A program made the position numbers and the translations under genes. From positions 103,808 to 141,025 of the forward strand of contig CACLXS010000002.1 in assembly GCA_902610905.1 (NCBI GenBank): a stretch of DNA of 37,218 nucleotides, read 5' to 3'. Positions 18,857 through 31,221 of the stretch are shown in pieces (positions within the stretch are counted from its first letter, which is position 1; every line of letters begins with the position of its first letter). The notes beneath the pieces were generated by a model, which did not search any database, was not told the origin of the DNA, and was given only the letters and a program-made list of their open reading frames with translations. The DNA is from an uncultured SAR86 cluster bacterium. GTDB lineage: Bacteria; Pseudomonadota; Gammaproteobacteria; Magnimaribacterales; D2472.

Positions 18857-21298
18857 TTAATCCTCTAAATTCTCGTCCAAAATTAACTCAAAATAAGTTT
18901 GTGCATCTAAAGAAATATCAATTTCTCCTGTTTTTTTGTTTACCTTTACAAAAGATACGCCCTCAGGAATATTCCTTTCTTTAACCTCTAAGTTTTCTAA
19001 TGCATCTCGCATATAATTTATCCATATAGGTAAAGCAATAGTAGATCCATATTCATTTTCGCCTAATGAGCTAAAGTCATCGGTGCCAACCCATACAGTA
19101 GTAGCTAAATCTTCATGAAATCCAGAGAACCAGGTGCTAACTGCATCATTTGTTGTACCAGTTTTTCCTCCAATATCTTTTCTATTTAAGATTGCAGCTT
19201 TTCTTCCAGCTGTACCTTTTGTCATAAATTCTTTAAGAACATCATTGGTAAGAAATGCTATTCTTTCATCAATAACTTTATCTTCTTTAAATAGAGGTTC
19301 AATTAAAAAATAAGGTCTTTTAATATTCATTTCTAGCGTATCAAGCCATGGAAACGCTGTAATTTCTTTAATATCAACTAAGTTTAAAAAATCTCCATGA
19401 GAGTAAATAATGTTGCCATTCCTGTCCTCAATTTTTGAGATATAGTATGGATCAGTTAAATATCCTCCATTTGCTATAACACTAAAAGCCCGCACCATCT
19501 CTATTGGTGAAAAATTTCCTGATCCAAGAGCTAAAGATAAATCTGCAGGAAGTCTTGATTTCTTGTAACCAAAATTTTGAATATAGTTTTGAGCTTTATC
19601 TATACCAACTTCTCTTAAAAGTTTAATTGAGACAATATTTAGAGACTTTATTAAAGCATCTCTGACTGATGTTGGGCCGTAAAATTTACCAGTATAATTT
19701 TCTGGCCGCCAAACACTCTCTAGATTTTTGTCTTCAAAAGCTATTGGTGCATCATTGACTAATGAAAAAAGATTGTATTCATTTGCAAGAGCAGCTGCAT
19801 AAATAAATGGTTTGAAGCTAGAACCAGATTGAGGATATGAAAGCGCTACTCTATCAAAGTTACTTTTACTAAAGTTAGCGCCTCCCACATAAGCTTTTAC
19901 TGCACCACTCATTGGATGTATGGAAATTAATGAAGTTTCTGCTGTTGGTATTTGATCTAATGTAAAAAATTCATCTTCTTTCCTTAGATAAATAAAATCA
20001 CCAAAATTAAGAAAATCACTAAAAAATTGTGGTTTTGGTCCTATTTGGTTATTTGAAGTCTTTTTTCTTGCCCATCTATATTCATCAGACCAAATAATTG
20101 AATGTATTTCTAAATTTTCATCAATGAAATGTAATTTCTCATCTTTGAAACTTATTACTAATCCTTTTGTATGAGTTTTATAGTATGGATAGTTTTCAAA
20201 AATAATACTAATTTGATTAGATAGGCTTTTATTATCATCATAGAAGTCACTTACATATATATCTTCTTCTAAAAAATTGATATCTAAATCAGTTAAAAAT
20301 AAAATTTCGTCATCATTGAAAAGGTATGCAAAGTTCTCTGCCTCATCCCAGCCATGCCTCTTGTCGTAGACTAACAACTCATCGAATGAGTTTTTGTTAG
20401 CGCTAGCTTGAAGCTTTGAATCAAGCGTTGTATATACAGACCAACCATTTTTATATGCTTCTAATCCATATCTAGAAATAATATCTTGTCTTGCTTTTTC
20501 GGCTAAATATCTTCCATCAACTTGATATAGATCAATATTTTTAACTACTGCAAGTGGAGTTTTAAAAGCGTTATCGTAATCATTTTTAGAAATCATTCTA
20601 AGTTTTAACATTCTAGATAAAATCCAGTTTCTTCTTTGCTCAGTCCTCTTAGGAGCTTTTATTGCATTTATTCTTGAAGGTGATTGAGCCATAGCAGCAA
20701 TAGTTGCCGCTTCACTAAGCGATAATTCAAATGTGCTTTTATTAAAATATGTATTTGAAGCAGCCTCAATTCCATAAGATCTATTACCAAAGAAGTTTCT
20801 ATTAATGTATAACTCAAAAATTTCCTCTTTGCTGATTTCTCCTTCTAGCTGAAGAGCCAAAAAAATTTCTTTAACTTTTCTTGAAATAGTGACTTCTCTT
20901 GTTAATAGATAGCCCCTAACAACCTGCATTGAAATTGTTCCGCCTCCTCCGTAGCAACCATTTGGGCTAAGGCATCTTATAACGGACCTTAATAATCCTT
21001 TATAGCTAATTCCTTGATGATTAAAAAATTGATCATCTTCTGCTGCTAAAAAAGCATTTTTTATATTTGGTGGTATATCTGCAAAATCGAGAGATCTTCT
21101 TTTAATTTCTCCGAACTCGCCAATTAATACACCGTCCTCAGTCAAAATTTTAAGCGGCATCTGCAATTGCGCCTCATCAACTAGACTTATTTCAGGCAAT
21201 GATGGCCTAAGAGTAAAATATGCGCCAAGTACAAGAAATATAGCTAGCAAACAGCAGCTTATACTTGACCAAAATAGAAATTTAATTAGTTTTAACAT
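18857..21298 (-). CDS. mrcA: Penicillin-binding protein 1A (bifunctional peptidoglycan synthase)
   Basis: Polymerises lipid II and crosslinks peptidoglycan. One membrane anchor spans about residues 8-30. The GT51 domain (about 50-230) has EDDQFFNHQG with catalytic Glu87, GGGGTISMQ near 117-124, and KEIFLALQLE. An inserted region (about 300-440) fits the outer-membrane docking (ODP/OB) domain of PBP1A. The transpeptidase has SSFK at 493-496, SLN at 552-554 and KTGT at 712-715. Length (813) is typical. In pseudomonads the orthologue faces pilMNOPQ-aroK-aroB; here it faces aroK directly, 102 bases away. Confidence 0.95.
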   Translation of the reverse strand: MLKLIKFLFWSSISCCLLAIFLVLGAYFTLRPSLPEISLVDEAQLQMPLKILTEDGVLIGEFGEIKRRSLDFADIPPNIKNAFLAAEDDQFFNHQGISYKGLLRSVIRCLSPNGCYGGGGTISMQVVRGYLLTREVTISRKVKEIFLALQLEGEISKEEIFELYINRNFFGNRSYGIEAASNTYFNKSTFELSLSEAATIAAMAQSPSRINAIKAPKRTEQRRNWILSRMLKLRMISKNDYDNAFKTPLAVVKNIDLYQVDGRYLAEKARQDIISRYGLEAYKNGWSVYTTLDSKLQASANKNSFDELLVYDKRHGWDEAENFAYLFNDDEILFLTDLDINFLEEDIYVSDFYDDNKSLSNQISIIFENYPYYKTHTKGLVISFKDEKLHFIDENLEIHSIIWSDEYRWARKKTSNNQIGPKPQFFSDFLNFGDFIYLRKEDEFFTLDQIPTAETSLISIHPMSGAVKAYVGGANFSKSNFDRVALSYPQSGSSFKPFIYAAALANEYNLFSLVNDAPIAFEDKNLESVWRPENYTGKFYGPTSVRDALIKSLNIVSIKLLREVGIDKAQNYIQNFGYKKSRLPADLSLALGSGNFSPIEMVRAFSVIANGGYLTDPYYISKIEDRNGNIIYSHGDFLNLVDIKEITAFPWLDTLEMNIKRPYFLIEPLFKEDKVIDERIAFLTNDVLKEFMTKGTAGRKAAILNRKDIGGKTGTTNDAVSTWFSGFHEDLATTVWVGTDDFSSLGENEYGSTIALPIWINYMRDALENLEVKERNIPEGVSFVKVNKKTGEIDISLDAQTYFELILDENLED

Positions 21299-21400
21299 AA
21301 AGTTTTAACAATTTTATCACTTAAAAATACATCTTTTACTCTCATTGAAACTATTTTATTGAGTAAGATGTTAAAATCTCGACGATAAAACTAATTTTAT

Positions 21401-21910
21401 ATGAATATATTTATAGTTGGTCCCATGGGATCAGGAAAATCTACAGTCGGAAAAATAATTTCTAGCGAATTATTTTTAAATTTCTTTGATACTGATGAGG
21501 AAATTGAAACAAGAACTGGAGCATCAATTGACTGGATTTTTGATCTTGAAGGAGAAGATGGATTTAGAAAAAGAGAGAGTAAAATCCTTCACGAAATGGT
21601 TCAACAAAATTCTATTGTCTTATCTACTGGTGGTGGAATAATCTTATCTGAATCCAATAGAGAACTTCTTTCCTCAAGAGGAACTGTGTTTTATCTAGCA
21701 ACTCCTATTGCAGTTCAACTTGAAAGGACATCCAAAGACAAAGATAGACCTTTGCTTAAAAACGGCGATCCAGGAAAGATACTTAAGGAACTTCATGTGG
21801 CTAGAGAAAGTCTTTATGAAGAAGTTGCAGATTACATAGTAAATACAGAAGGTAAATCAAGTCAAGAGGTTTCAGAAGAAATCATTAAATTGGTAAAAAG
21901 CTATGGCTAA
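21401..21910 (+). CDS. aroK: Shikimate kinase
   Basis: Phosphorylates shikimate in the chorismate pathway. The 169 residues match the family: Walker A GPMGSGKST at 7-15, the substrate-binding DTD at 30-32, FRKRES at 55-60, STGGGI at 75-80, and the lid RPLL. The ATG overlaps no other gene. Its stop overlaps the aroB start by 8 nt (ATGGCTAA), the usual aroK-aroB coupling. In many gammaproteobacteria the pilMNOPQ secretin operon precedes this gene; it is not present here. Confidence 0.96.
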   Translation: MNIFIVGPMGSGKSTVGKIISSELFLNFFDTDEEIETRTGASIDWIFDLEGEDGFRKRESKILHEMVQQNSIVLSTGGGIILSESNRELLSSRGTVFYLATPIAVQLERTSKDKDRPLLKNGDPGKILKELHVARESLYEEVADYIVNTEGKSSQEVSEEIIKLVKSYG

Positions 21911-22973
21911 AATAATTTCAGTTGGAAAAGGCTTATCAAAATATAACGTAGTAATTTCTAGGAATGCCTTAACACATAAAAATGTTATGGTCGGGCTTAA
22001 AGATAAAAATAAAATTTTAGTTGTAACTGATTCAGGCATACCTAAATCATTTATTACTGATCTTAAAAAGATTCTTAAGAATAAGAAGAAAATATACGTA
22101 TATGAAATAAATAAAGGAGAAAAGTCTAAGTCTTTTTCAACTTATACTAAAATTTTATCTAAACTAGCTGATCTCCAGTTTGATAGATCTGATGCTTTAG
22201 TTGCATTTGGTGGCGGTGTTGTTGGTGATATTACAGGTTTTTGTGCAGCAACATATCTAAGAGGTATAGATTTTATTCAGATACCTACAACTCTTTTATC
22301 ACAGGTTGATTCATCTGTAGGAGGTAAGACAGGAATAAATATTGCGCAAGGAAAAAATCTTGTTGGTGCATTTTACAATCCTCGTCTTGTACTAATTAGT
22401 ACAAAATATCTTGAAACATTATCTGATGATGAATATAAATCTGGTCTTGGAGAAGTTGCAAAATATGCATTTATTGGTAATAAGAAACTTTATAAGTACA
22501 TGCAAGAAAATTCCTATTTAATCAAATTAAGAAAGCCCCAAGCACTTGAAACTATCATCGAAGAGTCAATTAAATCAAAAGCAAAAATTGTTACTGCTGA
22601 TGAAAAGGAAAAAGGATTAAGAGCTATTCTTAATTTTGGACATACATTTGGTCATGCCATAGAAGCTTTTAAAAAATATAAAGGAATTACTCATGGTGCT
22701 GCTGTAACACTAGGTATGGTAATTGCTGCCAAAATATCATTGTATGAAGGACATATTAAGACACATCAACTTGATGACTTAGTTAATCTTTTAGAATCTT
22801 TGGAATTAAAAACAGATTACTCAAAATATTCATACAAAAACTTAAAAAAATATATTCTTAATGATAAAAAAGTTTCTAAAGGTAAATTGAACCTTATTTT
22901 GATTAATCAAAAAGGAGTAGCATTTAAAACTGACAAATATAATTTAAATAATTTAAAAAAAGCTCTTAATTAA
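21903..22973 (+). CDS. aroB: 3-dehydroquinate synthase
   Basis: NAD- and metal-dependent cyclisation of DAHP to 3-dehydroquinate, the second step of the shikimate pathway. The 356 residues show FGGGVVGDITGFCAATYLRG (102-121), the IPTTLLSQVDSSVGGKTGIN block (127-146), KSGLGEVAKYA with a metal-binding Glu, NFGHTFGHAIE, and the later THGAAV metal His. The stop overlaps the convergent gltB stop by 4 nt (TTAA). In pseudomonads a SPOR-domain gene and then gltB follow in the same direction; here gltB is reversed and the SPOR gene is absent. Confidence 0.96.
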   Translation: MAKIISVGKGLSKYNVVISRNALTHKNVMVGLKDKNKILVVTDSGIPKSFITDLKKILKNKKKIYVYEINKGEKSKSFSTYTKILSKLADLQFDRSDALVAFGGGVVGDITGFCAATYLRGIDFIQIPTTLLSQVDSSVGGKTGINIAQGKNLVGAFYNPRLVLISTKYLETLSDDEYKSGLGEVAKYAFIGNKKLYKYMQENSYLIKLRKPQALETIIEESIKSKAKIVTADEKEKGLRAILNFGHTFGHAIEAFKKYKGITHGAAVTLGMVIAAKISLYEGHIKTHQLDDLVNLLESLELKTDYSKYSYKNLKKYILNDKKVSKGKLNLILINQKGVAFKTDKYNLNNLKKALN

Positions 22974-25900
22974 GCAGCATTAGCCGTTGTTGCCTTTAAC
23001 AAATCATGAATGTTAGAAGCTGCGGGAAGTACCAGCCAAAAATAAGGTTCAAATCTATCAAAATCGTCAACTAATTCTTTTGCTTTCTGGCTATTAGTAT
23101 ATTTGTAGTGTCTTAAGATTATCTCTTTCAAATTTTTTCTATGAGACTGCATATCCTCAGTTGTAACTCTTTCCAAGTTAACAAGCCCTCTATTACAATT
23201 ATCAAAGAATGTTCTATCCTCATCTAAAACATATGCAAAACCACCGGTCATTCCAGCTCCAAAATTTGCACCAACTGAACCAAGAACAGTTACATGTCCT
23301 CCCGTCATATATTCACAACAGTGATCGCCAGCACCTTCAATAACTGCTTTAGCACCTGAGTTTCTTACAGCAAATCTTTCACCAGCTCTGCCAGAAACAT
23401 ATAGTTCCCCACCAGTTGCACCATATAGACAGGTGTTACCTACAAGTGATGGATTATTTTTAGAGGTAGCATATAGATTATTATTTTTTACAACAATTCT
23501 TCCGCCATTCATCCCTTTCCCAACATAATCGTTAGCGTCACCATTAATATTTAAGACTAATCCATTTGCATTCCAGCAGCCAAAACTTTGACCGGCAGAT
23601 CCTTCAAGATTAATAGTAACTGGTTTACTTAAACCTGTTTCTCCATAATTATCAGCAATGTATCCTGATATTAAAGCACCAAAAGATCTATCTGTATTTG
23701 ATATTTTTGTATCTAATGTGATTGATATGTTTTCATCTATTGCTTTTTTTGATTGCTTTAAAATTTTTCTTGCTAAGCTTCCTTTATCCCATGGCTGATT
23801 CTTTTTTTCAGTACAGAAAAATGGTTCAGAAATGGATTCATCTTTATATAAAAGATCACTTAAGTCTATTGATTTATATTGTTTATCTAGATCCTTAATC
23901 ATTTCAAGATATTGGGTTTGCCCAATAATATCTTCTAATTTAGTGACGCCCATATTGCTTAAATGATGTCTTACATCTTCAGCAATATACTGGAAATAAT
24001 TCATTACGCGTTCTTTTTCACCAACAAAATGATGATTAATTAAGTCATCTCTTTGTGTAGCAACTCCTGTAGCACAATTATTTAGATGACAAATTCTTAA
24101 ATATTTACATCCCATAGCAATCATTGGACCTGTTCCAAAACCAAAAGATTCGGCTCCAAGAATAGCTGCTTTAATAACATCAAGGCCTGTTTTCATTCCA
24201 CCGTCCGCTTGAAGACGAACTTTGTGTCTTAACCCACTATCCCTCAGACTTTGATGAGCTTCAGCTAGACCAAGCTCCCATGGAGACCCAGCATATCTTA
24301 TTGATGTTAATGGACTGGCGCCAGTTCCACCGTCATGCCCAGATATGGTTATTAAATCTGCATAAGCCTTAGCAACTCCAGAAGCAATGGTTCCAACTCC
24401 CGGTTCAGAAACTAACTTAACAGACACTAATGCCTTCGGATTAACTTCTTTAAGGTCATAAATTAACTGAGCTAAGTCTTCAATAGAATATATATCATGA
24501 TGGGGAGGTGGTGAAATAAGAGTTACGCCTGGAGTGGAGTATCTTAGTTTTGCAATCAGCTTATTTACTTTACCTCCTGGTAGTTGACCGCCCTCACCTG
24601 GTTTGGCCCCTTGCGCAATTTTAATTTGAAGAACTTCTGCATTTACCAAGTAATGAGGAGTAACACCAAACCTTCCTGAGGCAATTTGTTTGATTTTTGA
24701 CATCTTTGATGTTCCATATCTCTCGACAGCTTCACCTCCTTCGCCCGAATTTGAACGACCACCAAGAGAGTTCATTGCTTCAGCTAGTGTTTCGTGGGCT
24801 TTAGGCGATAATGCACCTAAACTCATACCAGCAGAGTCAAATCTATTTAAGATTTTCTTTTGAGATTCAACTTTCTTTATATCAATTTTTGATTTATGGG
24901 TATTGATTTCTAAAAGATCTCTTAACATTGCGGGAGGTCTTTTATCAACTAAATTTGCATAGTCTTGATATACATCATATGAACTAGATGCAACAGCTTC
25001 TTGAAGTTTTTTAACTATTTCAGGATTATAGGTATGGTATTCTCCACCATGAATATATTTTAAAAGCCCGCCAACACTTATATCAGCTAAGTTAGATCTT
25101 GCATATTCATTTAGCGATCTTAGTTCGTTATCTAAGTTTTGTAACGTCTTACCTTTTACCCTACTTTCTGTATTGGTGAAACATAAATTAACAACATCTT
25201 CATCCAAACCAACTATTTCAAAGAGTTGCGATCCTCTATAGCTGGATATGGTTGATATACCCATTTTTGAAATAATTTTTAATAGTCCTTTATTAACTCC
25301 CTTGCGATATCGAGAGCAATTTTCATGAGCGTCACCTTTTAGTTCGTTTCTATGAGTAAGATCAAGTATTGTTTGATATGCTAAAGTTGGATAAACAGCT
25401 GTTGCTCCAAAACCAATTAAACATGCTATTTGGTGAGTGTCTCTAGCAGAAGAAGTTGTAACTATAATATTTGCATCTGATCTTAAGCCAAGTTTAACTA
25501 AGTGTTGATGAACTGCACCAACAGCCAATAAGGCATTTATTGGTAAAAAACCTTTATCTGGCAAATCTTCAATTAAATGAATTATTGAAGATCCAGATTT
25601 AACAGCTCTTTCAACATCCTTTTGTAATTTTTTAACTGCAGATTTAAGGCTTGTGCTTTCAGCAAAAACTAAATTGACTTCAGCTGAATTGAAATAAGGA
25701 TTAGTTATAATTGAATTAAGTTTTCTATAAGACAATACTGGCGATGTTGTCACAAGTCTTTTTGCATGCTCTGGTGTCTCTTCATAAATATTTAATTCAG
25801 GCCCATAACATGTTTCCAAGGTCATGACAGCTGCTTCTCTTAAAGAATCAATTGGAGGATTTGTAACTTGAGCAAATTGCTGTCTAAAAAAATCATACAG

Positions 25901-27403
25901 TTGTCTATGCATTTTGCTCATTACTGCAAGAGCAGTATCATCACCCATAGAACCAGTACCTTCTTGAGAATCAACAGCTAGTGGTTTTATAACCGATGTT
26001 CGTTCTTCTTTAAATAATAAAAATAATTTTGTAGATTGAAGAAATTTAGATGATTCAAATTTTTTCAAGCCAGGACCTTCATAAGAATCCAATCTAGATT
26101 CAATGTAAATGGCATTATCTTTTAACCATTTTCTATAAGGGTATTTTTGTTTTAACTCATTATCAATAGAGCACTCATCAAATATTTTCCCTTTAGAGGT
26201 ATCTATTGCAAGCATACCGCCTGGTGCAACTCTTCCTTTTTGAACAATATTAGATTCATCAACAGGATTTACACCAGTTTCAGATGCAATTGTAATTATG
26301 TTATTTTTATCTAGCTGAAACCTTGCTGGTCTGAGTCCATTTCTGTCAAGAACACACAATGCCCATTTTCCATCAGCCATGACAATTCCTGCTGGTCCGT
26401 CCCATGGCTCCATATGCATAGAGTTATATTCATGGAATCCTCTAACATCAGGATCCAAAGTTTGGATATTTTGCCATGCAGGAGGAAGAACCATTCTTAT
26501 TGCTCTAAAAATGTCTACTCCGCCTTTTACTAAAAGCTCAATCATATTATCTAGCGATGAGGAATCAGAACCAGTTTCGTTTACAAGCTGCTTGAATTTT
26601 TGAATTTTTGGTATTAAAGGTGTTTTGAATTTTGAGGATCTAGCTTTTACCCAATTTCTATTTCCTCTAATAGCATTTATTTCACCATTATGTGCTAATA
26701 ATCTAAACGGTTGAGCTAAATGCCATCTTGGACTTGTATTAGTTGAAAATCTTTGATGAAAAACACAGGTTGAAGCCCGAAAGCTTTCTTGATTAAGATC
26801 AACATAAAATTCTTTAATAGCATTTGGCAACATTAAACCTTTATAAACTATTGTTTTTGATGACATGCTGCATATGTATAATTTTTCATCATCCATATAT
26901 ATTTCTTCAAGATATTTTCTAGCTTGGATTAAACCTGTCTCAAAGACATCTTGATTAAAGTCCTTTTCATTCGGTTTAATAAACAATTGAAAAATATTTG
27001 GCATGCAGCTGTAAGCAATTTCACCTAGGATTTTCTCATTTACTGGTACTTTACGATAAGCTGCAAGAACTAAGTTTTCTGACTTAAGAATTTTTTTAAT
27101 CTTAGGCAAAAGATATGAAATATCTTGATTATAAAAAATTTGGCTGATTGCAAAATGCTCACCAATATCAATATTTTTTTCTTTTAAAAGGCTATCAGAA
27201 AAGAATTGATGATCAATGTCAAAAAGAAGTCCACATCCATCACCAGTTTTACCATCAGAGCCCACTCCGCCCCTGTGGGTCATGCTAACTAAAGCATTGA
27301 TGGAATTAGTAATAACTTTATGAGATTTTACCCCATTAATATTTGCAATTAAGCCAAATCCGCAGTTATCTTTAAATTCTTCTTTTTTTATTAATCCGGG
27401 CAT
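22970..27403 (-). CDS. gltB: Glutamate synthase large subunit
   Basis: Makes glutamate from glutamine and 2-oxoglutarate with electrons passed from GltD. The 1477-residue chain contains a class II amidotransferase domain with the N-terminal catalytic Cys14 in NCGFG (exposed after removal of a short propeptide) and a central domain. The FMN synthase domain has PGEGGQLPGGKVNK and SGHDGGTGASPL. The 3Fe-4S motif is C-X5-C-X4-C in GCKYLRICHLNNC. A GXGXG beta-helix domain ends the chain (GYIADNYGETG onward, with VGKGMNGG and GAGMTGG repeats). It is divergent from gltD, not in a gltBD operon, and its last bases overlap aroB. Confidence 0.97.
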   Translation of the reverse strand: MPGLIKKEEFKDNCGFGLIANINGVKSHKVITNSINALVSMTHRGGVGSDGKTGDGCGLLFDIDHQFFSDSLLKEKNIDIGEHFAISQIFYNQDISYLLPKIKKILKSENLVLAAYRKVPVNEKILGEIAYSCMPNIFQLFIKPNEKDFNQDVFETGLIQARKYLEEIYMDDEKLYICSMSSKTIVYKGLMLPNAIKEFYVDLNQESFRASTCVFHQRFSTNTSPRWHLAQPFRLLAHNGEINAIRGNRNWVKARSSKFKTPLIPKIQKFKQLVNETGSDSSSLDNMIELLVKGGVDIFRAIRMVLPPAWQNIQTLDPDVRGFHEYNSMHMEPWDGPAGIVMADGKWALCVLDRNGLRPARFQLDKNNIITIASETGVNPVDESNIVQKGRVAPGGMLAIDTSKGKIFDECSIDNELKQKYPYRKWLKDNAIYIESRLDSYEGPGLKKFESSKFLQSTKLFLLFKEERTSVIKPLAVDSQEGTGSMGDDTALAVMSKMHRQLYDFFRQQFAQVTNPPIDSLREAAVMTLETCYGPELNIYEETPEHAKRLVTTSPVLSYRKLNSIITNPYFNSAEVNLVFAESTSLKSAVKKLQKDVERAVKSGSSIIHLIEDLPDKGFLPINALLAVGAVHQHLVKLGLRSDANIIVTTSSARDTHQIACLIGFGATAVYPTLAYQTILDLTHRNELKGDAHENCSRYRKGVNKGLLKIISKMGISTISSYRGSQLFEIVGLDEDVVNLCFTNTESRVKGKTLQNLDNELRSLNEYARSNLADISVGGLLKYIHGGEYHTYNPEIVKKLQEAVASSSYDVYQDYANLVDKRPPAMLRDLLEINTHKSKIDIKKVESQKKILNRFDSAGMSLGALSPKAHETLAEAMNSLGGRSNSGEGGEAVERYGTSKMSKIKQIASGRFGVTPHYLVNAEVLQIKIAQGAKPGEGGQLPGGKVNKLIAKLRYSTPGVTLISPPPHHDIYSIEDLAQLIYDLKEVNPKALVSVKLVSEPGVGTIASGVAKAYADLITISGHDGGTGASPLTSIRYAGSPWELGLAEAHQSLRDSGLRHKVRLQADGGMKTGLDVIKAAILGAESFGFGTGPMIAMGCKYLRICHLNNCATGVATQRDDLINHHFVGEKERVMNYFQYIAEDVRHHLSNMGVTKLEDIIGQTQYLEMIKDLDKQYKSIDLSDLLYKDESISEPFFCTEKKNQPWDKGSLARKILKQSKKAIDENISITLDTKISNTDRSFGALISGYIADNYGETGLSKPVTINLEGSAGQSFGCWNANGLVLNINGDANDYVGKGMNGGRIVVKNNNLYATSKNNPSLVGNTCLYGATGGELYVSGRAGERFAVRNSGAKAVIEGAGDHCCEYMTGGHVTVLGSVGANFGAGMTGGFAYVLDEDRTFFDNCNRGLVNLERVTTEDMQSHRKNLKEIILRHYKYTNSQKAKELVDDFDRFEPYFWLVLPAASNIHDLLKATTANAA

Positions 27404-27423
27404 ATTTTTGAGTGTGTTCTGTA

Positions 27424-27432
27424 ATTATATCA
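27424..27432 (-). promoter_or_regulatory. Extended -10 promoter for gltB
   Basis: The minus strand reads TGATATAAT, a perfect extended -10 element, about 20 bases before the gltB ATG. No convincing -35 hexamer lies at the right distance, which extended -10 promoters do not always need. Confidence 0.45.
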
Positions 27433-27456
27433 CAAAATCATTTCATTTAATTATAA

Positions 27457-30197
<2,741 letters not shown>

Positions 30198-30201
30198 AAA
30201 T

Positions 30202-31086
30202 TTACTTTTTTTCAGGCCAAAGTCTAATCAAACCCTCTTGAGCACAAGAAGCAACTAGCTTACCTGACTTAGAAAATATAGAACCTCTTGAAAAGCCTCT
30301 AGCATTTCTAGTAATAGGACTATCTATTGAATACAAAAACCAATCATTTAAATCAAGTTTTTTATGGAACCATATTGCATGATCCAAACTAGCATTTTGA
30401 AGATTTTTGGTTAAAAAATTCACGCCAACAGAATTATTGGCTGCTGCTATTAAGCCCATGTCTGATATATATAAAAGAAATGCTTGTTGGATAACCTGAT
30501 CATTTGGAATTATGCCTTTTGGTTTAATCCAAGTATTTTTATATGGCGGCATTCTCTTTGGTTCAAAGTAATCTTGAATTTCAACCGGCCTCATTTCAAT
30601 TTCTCTTTGCTTCAAAAACATAGGCATATCTTTGCTATCAATATTAAGCTTTTTAAGTATTATTTCTCTAATTTCTATTTCATCTTTTAGCTCTTCTGGA
30701 GAAGGAACATCTGGAATTGAAATTTCATGCACTAAACCGTCCTCGTCTTTTTGGAACGAGATAGAGCAGCTGAATATAGCTTCTCCATCTTGCAAGGCTT
30801 TTACATTTCTTGTAGTAAAACTCTTGCCGTTCCTTATTCTGTCAACGGTAAATATGATTGGTTTATCCATATTACCAGGTCTTAGAAAATAAGAATGAAA
30901 GGAGTGAGCATAATGTTCTTCATCAATTGTTTTGTATGCAGCAATCAACGTTTGAGCCATTACCTGTCCACCAAATACTCTTCCCCACCCAACATTCTTG
31001 CCAGTCCAGCTATAAATATCTCTATCTACTTTATTTAATCTAAAGAGGCTTAAAGATTTTTCTATGGTGTTTTTTTCTTCGGTCAT
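30202..31086 (-). CDS. tesB: Acyl-CoA thioesterase II
   Basis: Double hot-dog thioesterase that hydrolyses medium and long-chain acyl-CoA. The 294 residues show GRVFGGQVMAQ near 35-45, HSFHSYFLRPG near 61-71, and the second hot-dog with ASLDHAIWFHK and ARGFSRG. The catalytic set of E. coli TesB (Asp-Thr-Gln) appears as D209, S233 and Q283, with Ser in place of Thr, a common variant. It starts with ATG. The 135-base gap to cobS holds a likely minus-strand -10 and two dyads. Confidence 0.93.
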   Translation of the reverse strand: MTEEKNTIEKSLSLFRLNKVDRDIYSWTGKNVGWGRVFGGQVMAQTLIAAYKTIDEEHYAHSFHSYFLRPGNMDKPIIFTVDRIRNGKSFTTRNVKALQDGEAIFSCSISFQKDEDGLVHEISIPDVPSPEELKDEIEIREIILKKLNIDSKDMPMFLKQREIEMRPVEIQDYFEPKRMPPYKNTWIKPKGIIPNDQVIQQAFLLYISDMGLIAAANNSVGVNFLTKNLQNASLDHAIWFHKKLDLNDWFLYSIDSPITRNARGFSRGSIFSKSGKLVASCAQEGLIRLWPEKK

Positions 31087-31126
31087 TATATGTTTTTAGC
31101 AATAAATTATTTTAAGCTGAGCTCTA

Positions 31127-31132
31127 ATTATA
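31127..31132 (-). promoter_or_regulatory. Candidate -10 of the tesB promoter
   Basis: The minus strand reads TATAAT here, about 40 bases before the tesB ATG. The dyad at 31143-31157 covers the region expected for the spacer and -35, so a bound protein could repress this promoter. Confidence 0.35.
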
Positions 31133-31142
31133 GTGGTTTATC

Positions 31143-31157
31143 TTACATGGTATGTAA
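31143..31157. promoter_or_regulatory. Dyad TTACAT-GGT-ATGTAA
   Basis: A perfect 6-base inverted repeat with a 3-base centre in the tesB-cobS gap. It lies just upstream of the tesB -10 candidate. It is a possible operator; the binding protein is unknown. Confidence 0.4.
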
Positions 31158-31185
31158 AAAAACTAGAACTTTCATATTTCAAAAA

Positions 31186-31199
31186 GTATGATGTCATAC
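31186..31199. promoter_or_regulatory. Dyad GTATGA-TG-TCATAC before cobS
   Basis: A perfect 6-base inverted repeat with a 2-base centre, ending 22 bases before the cobS ATG. Its right arm with one flanking base is GTCATAC, the heptamer repeated before gltD. This position could block transcription or translation start of cobS. Confidence 0.4.
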
Positions 31200-31221
31200 C
31201 TAACTCAATTAATATTAAATA

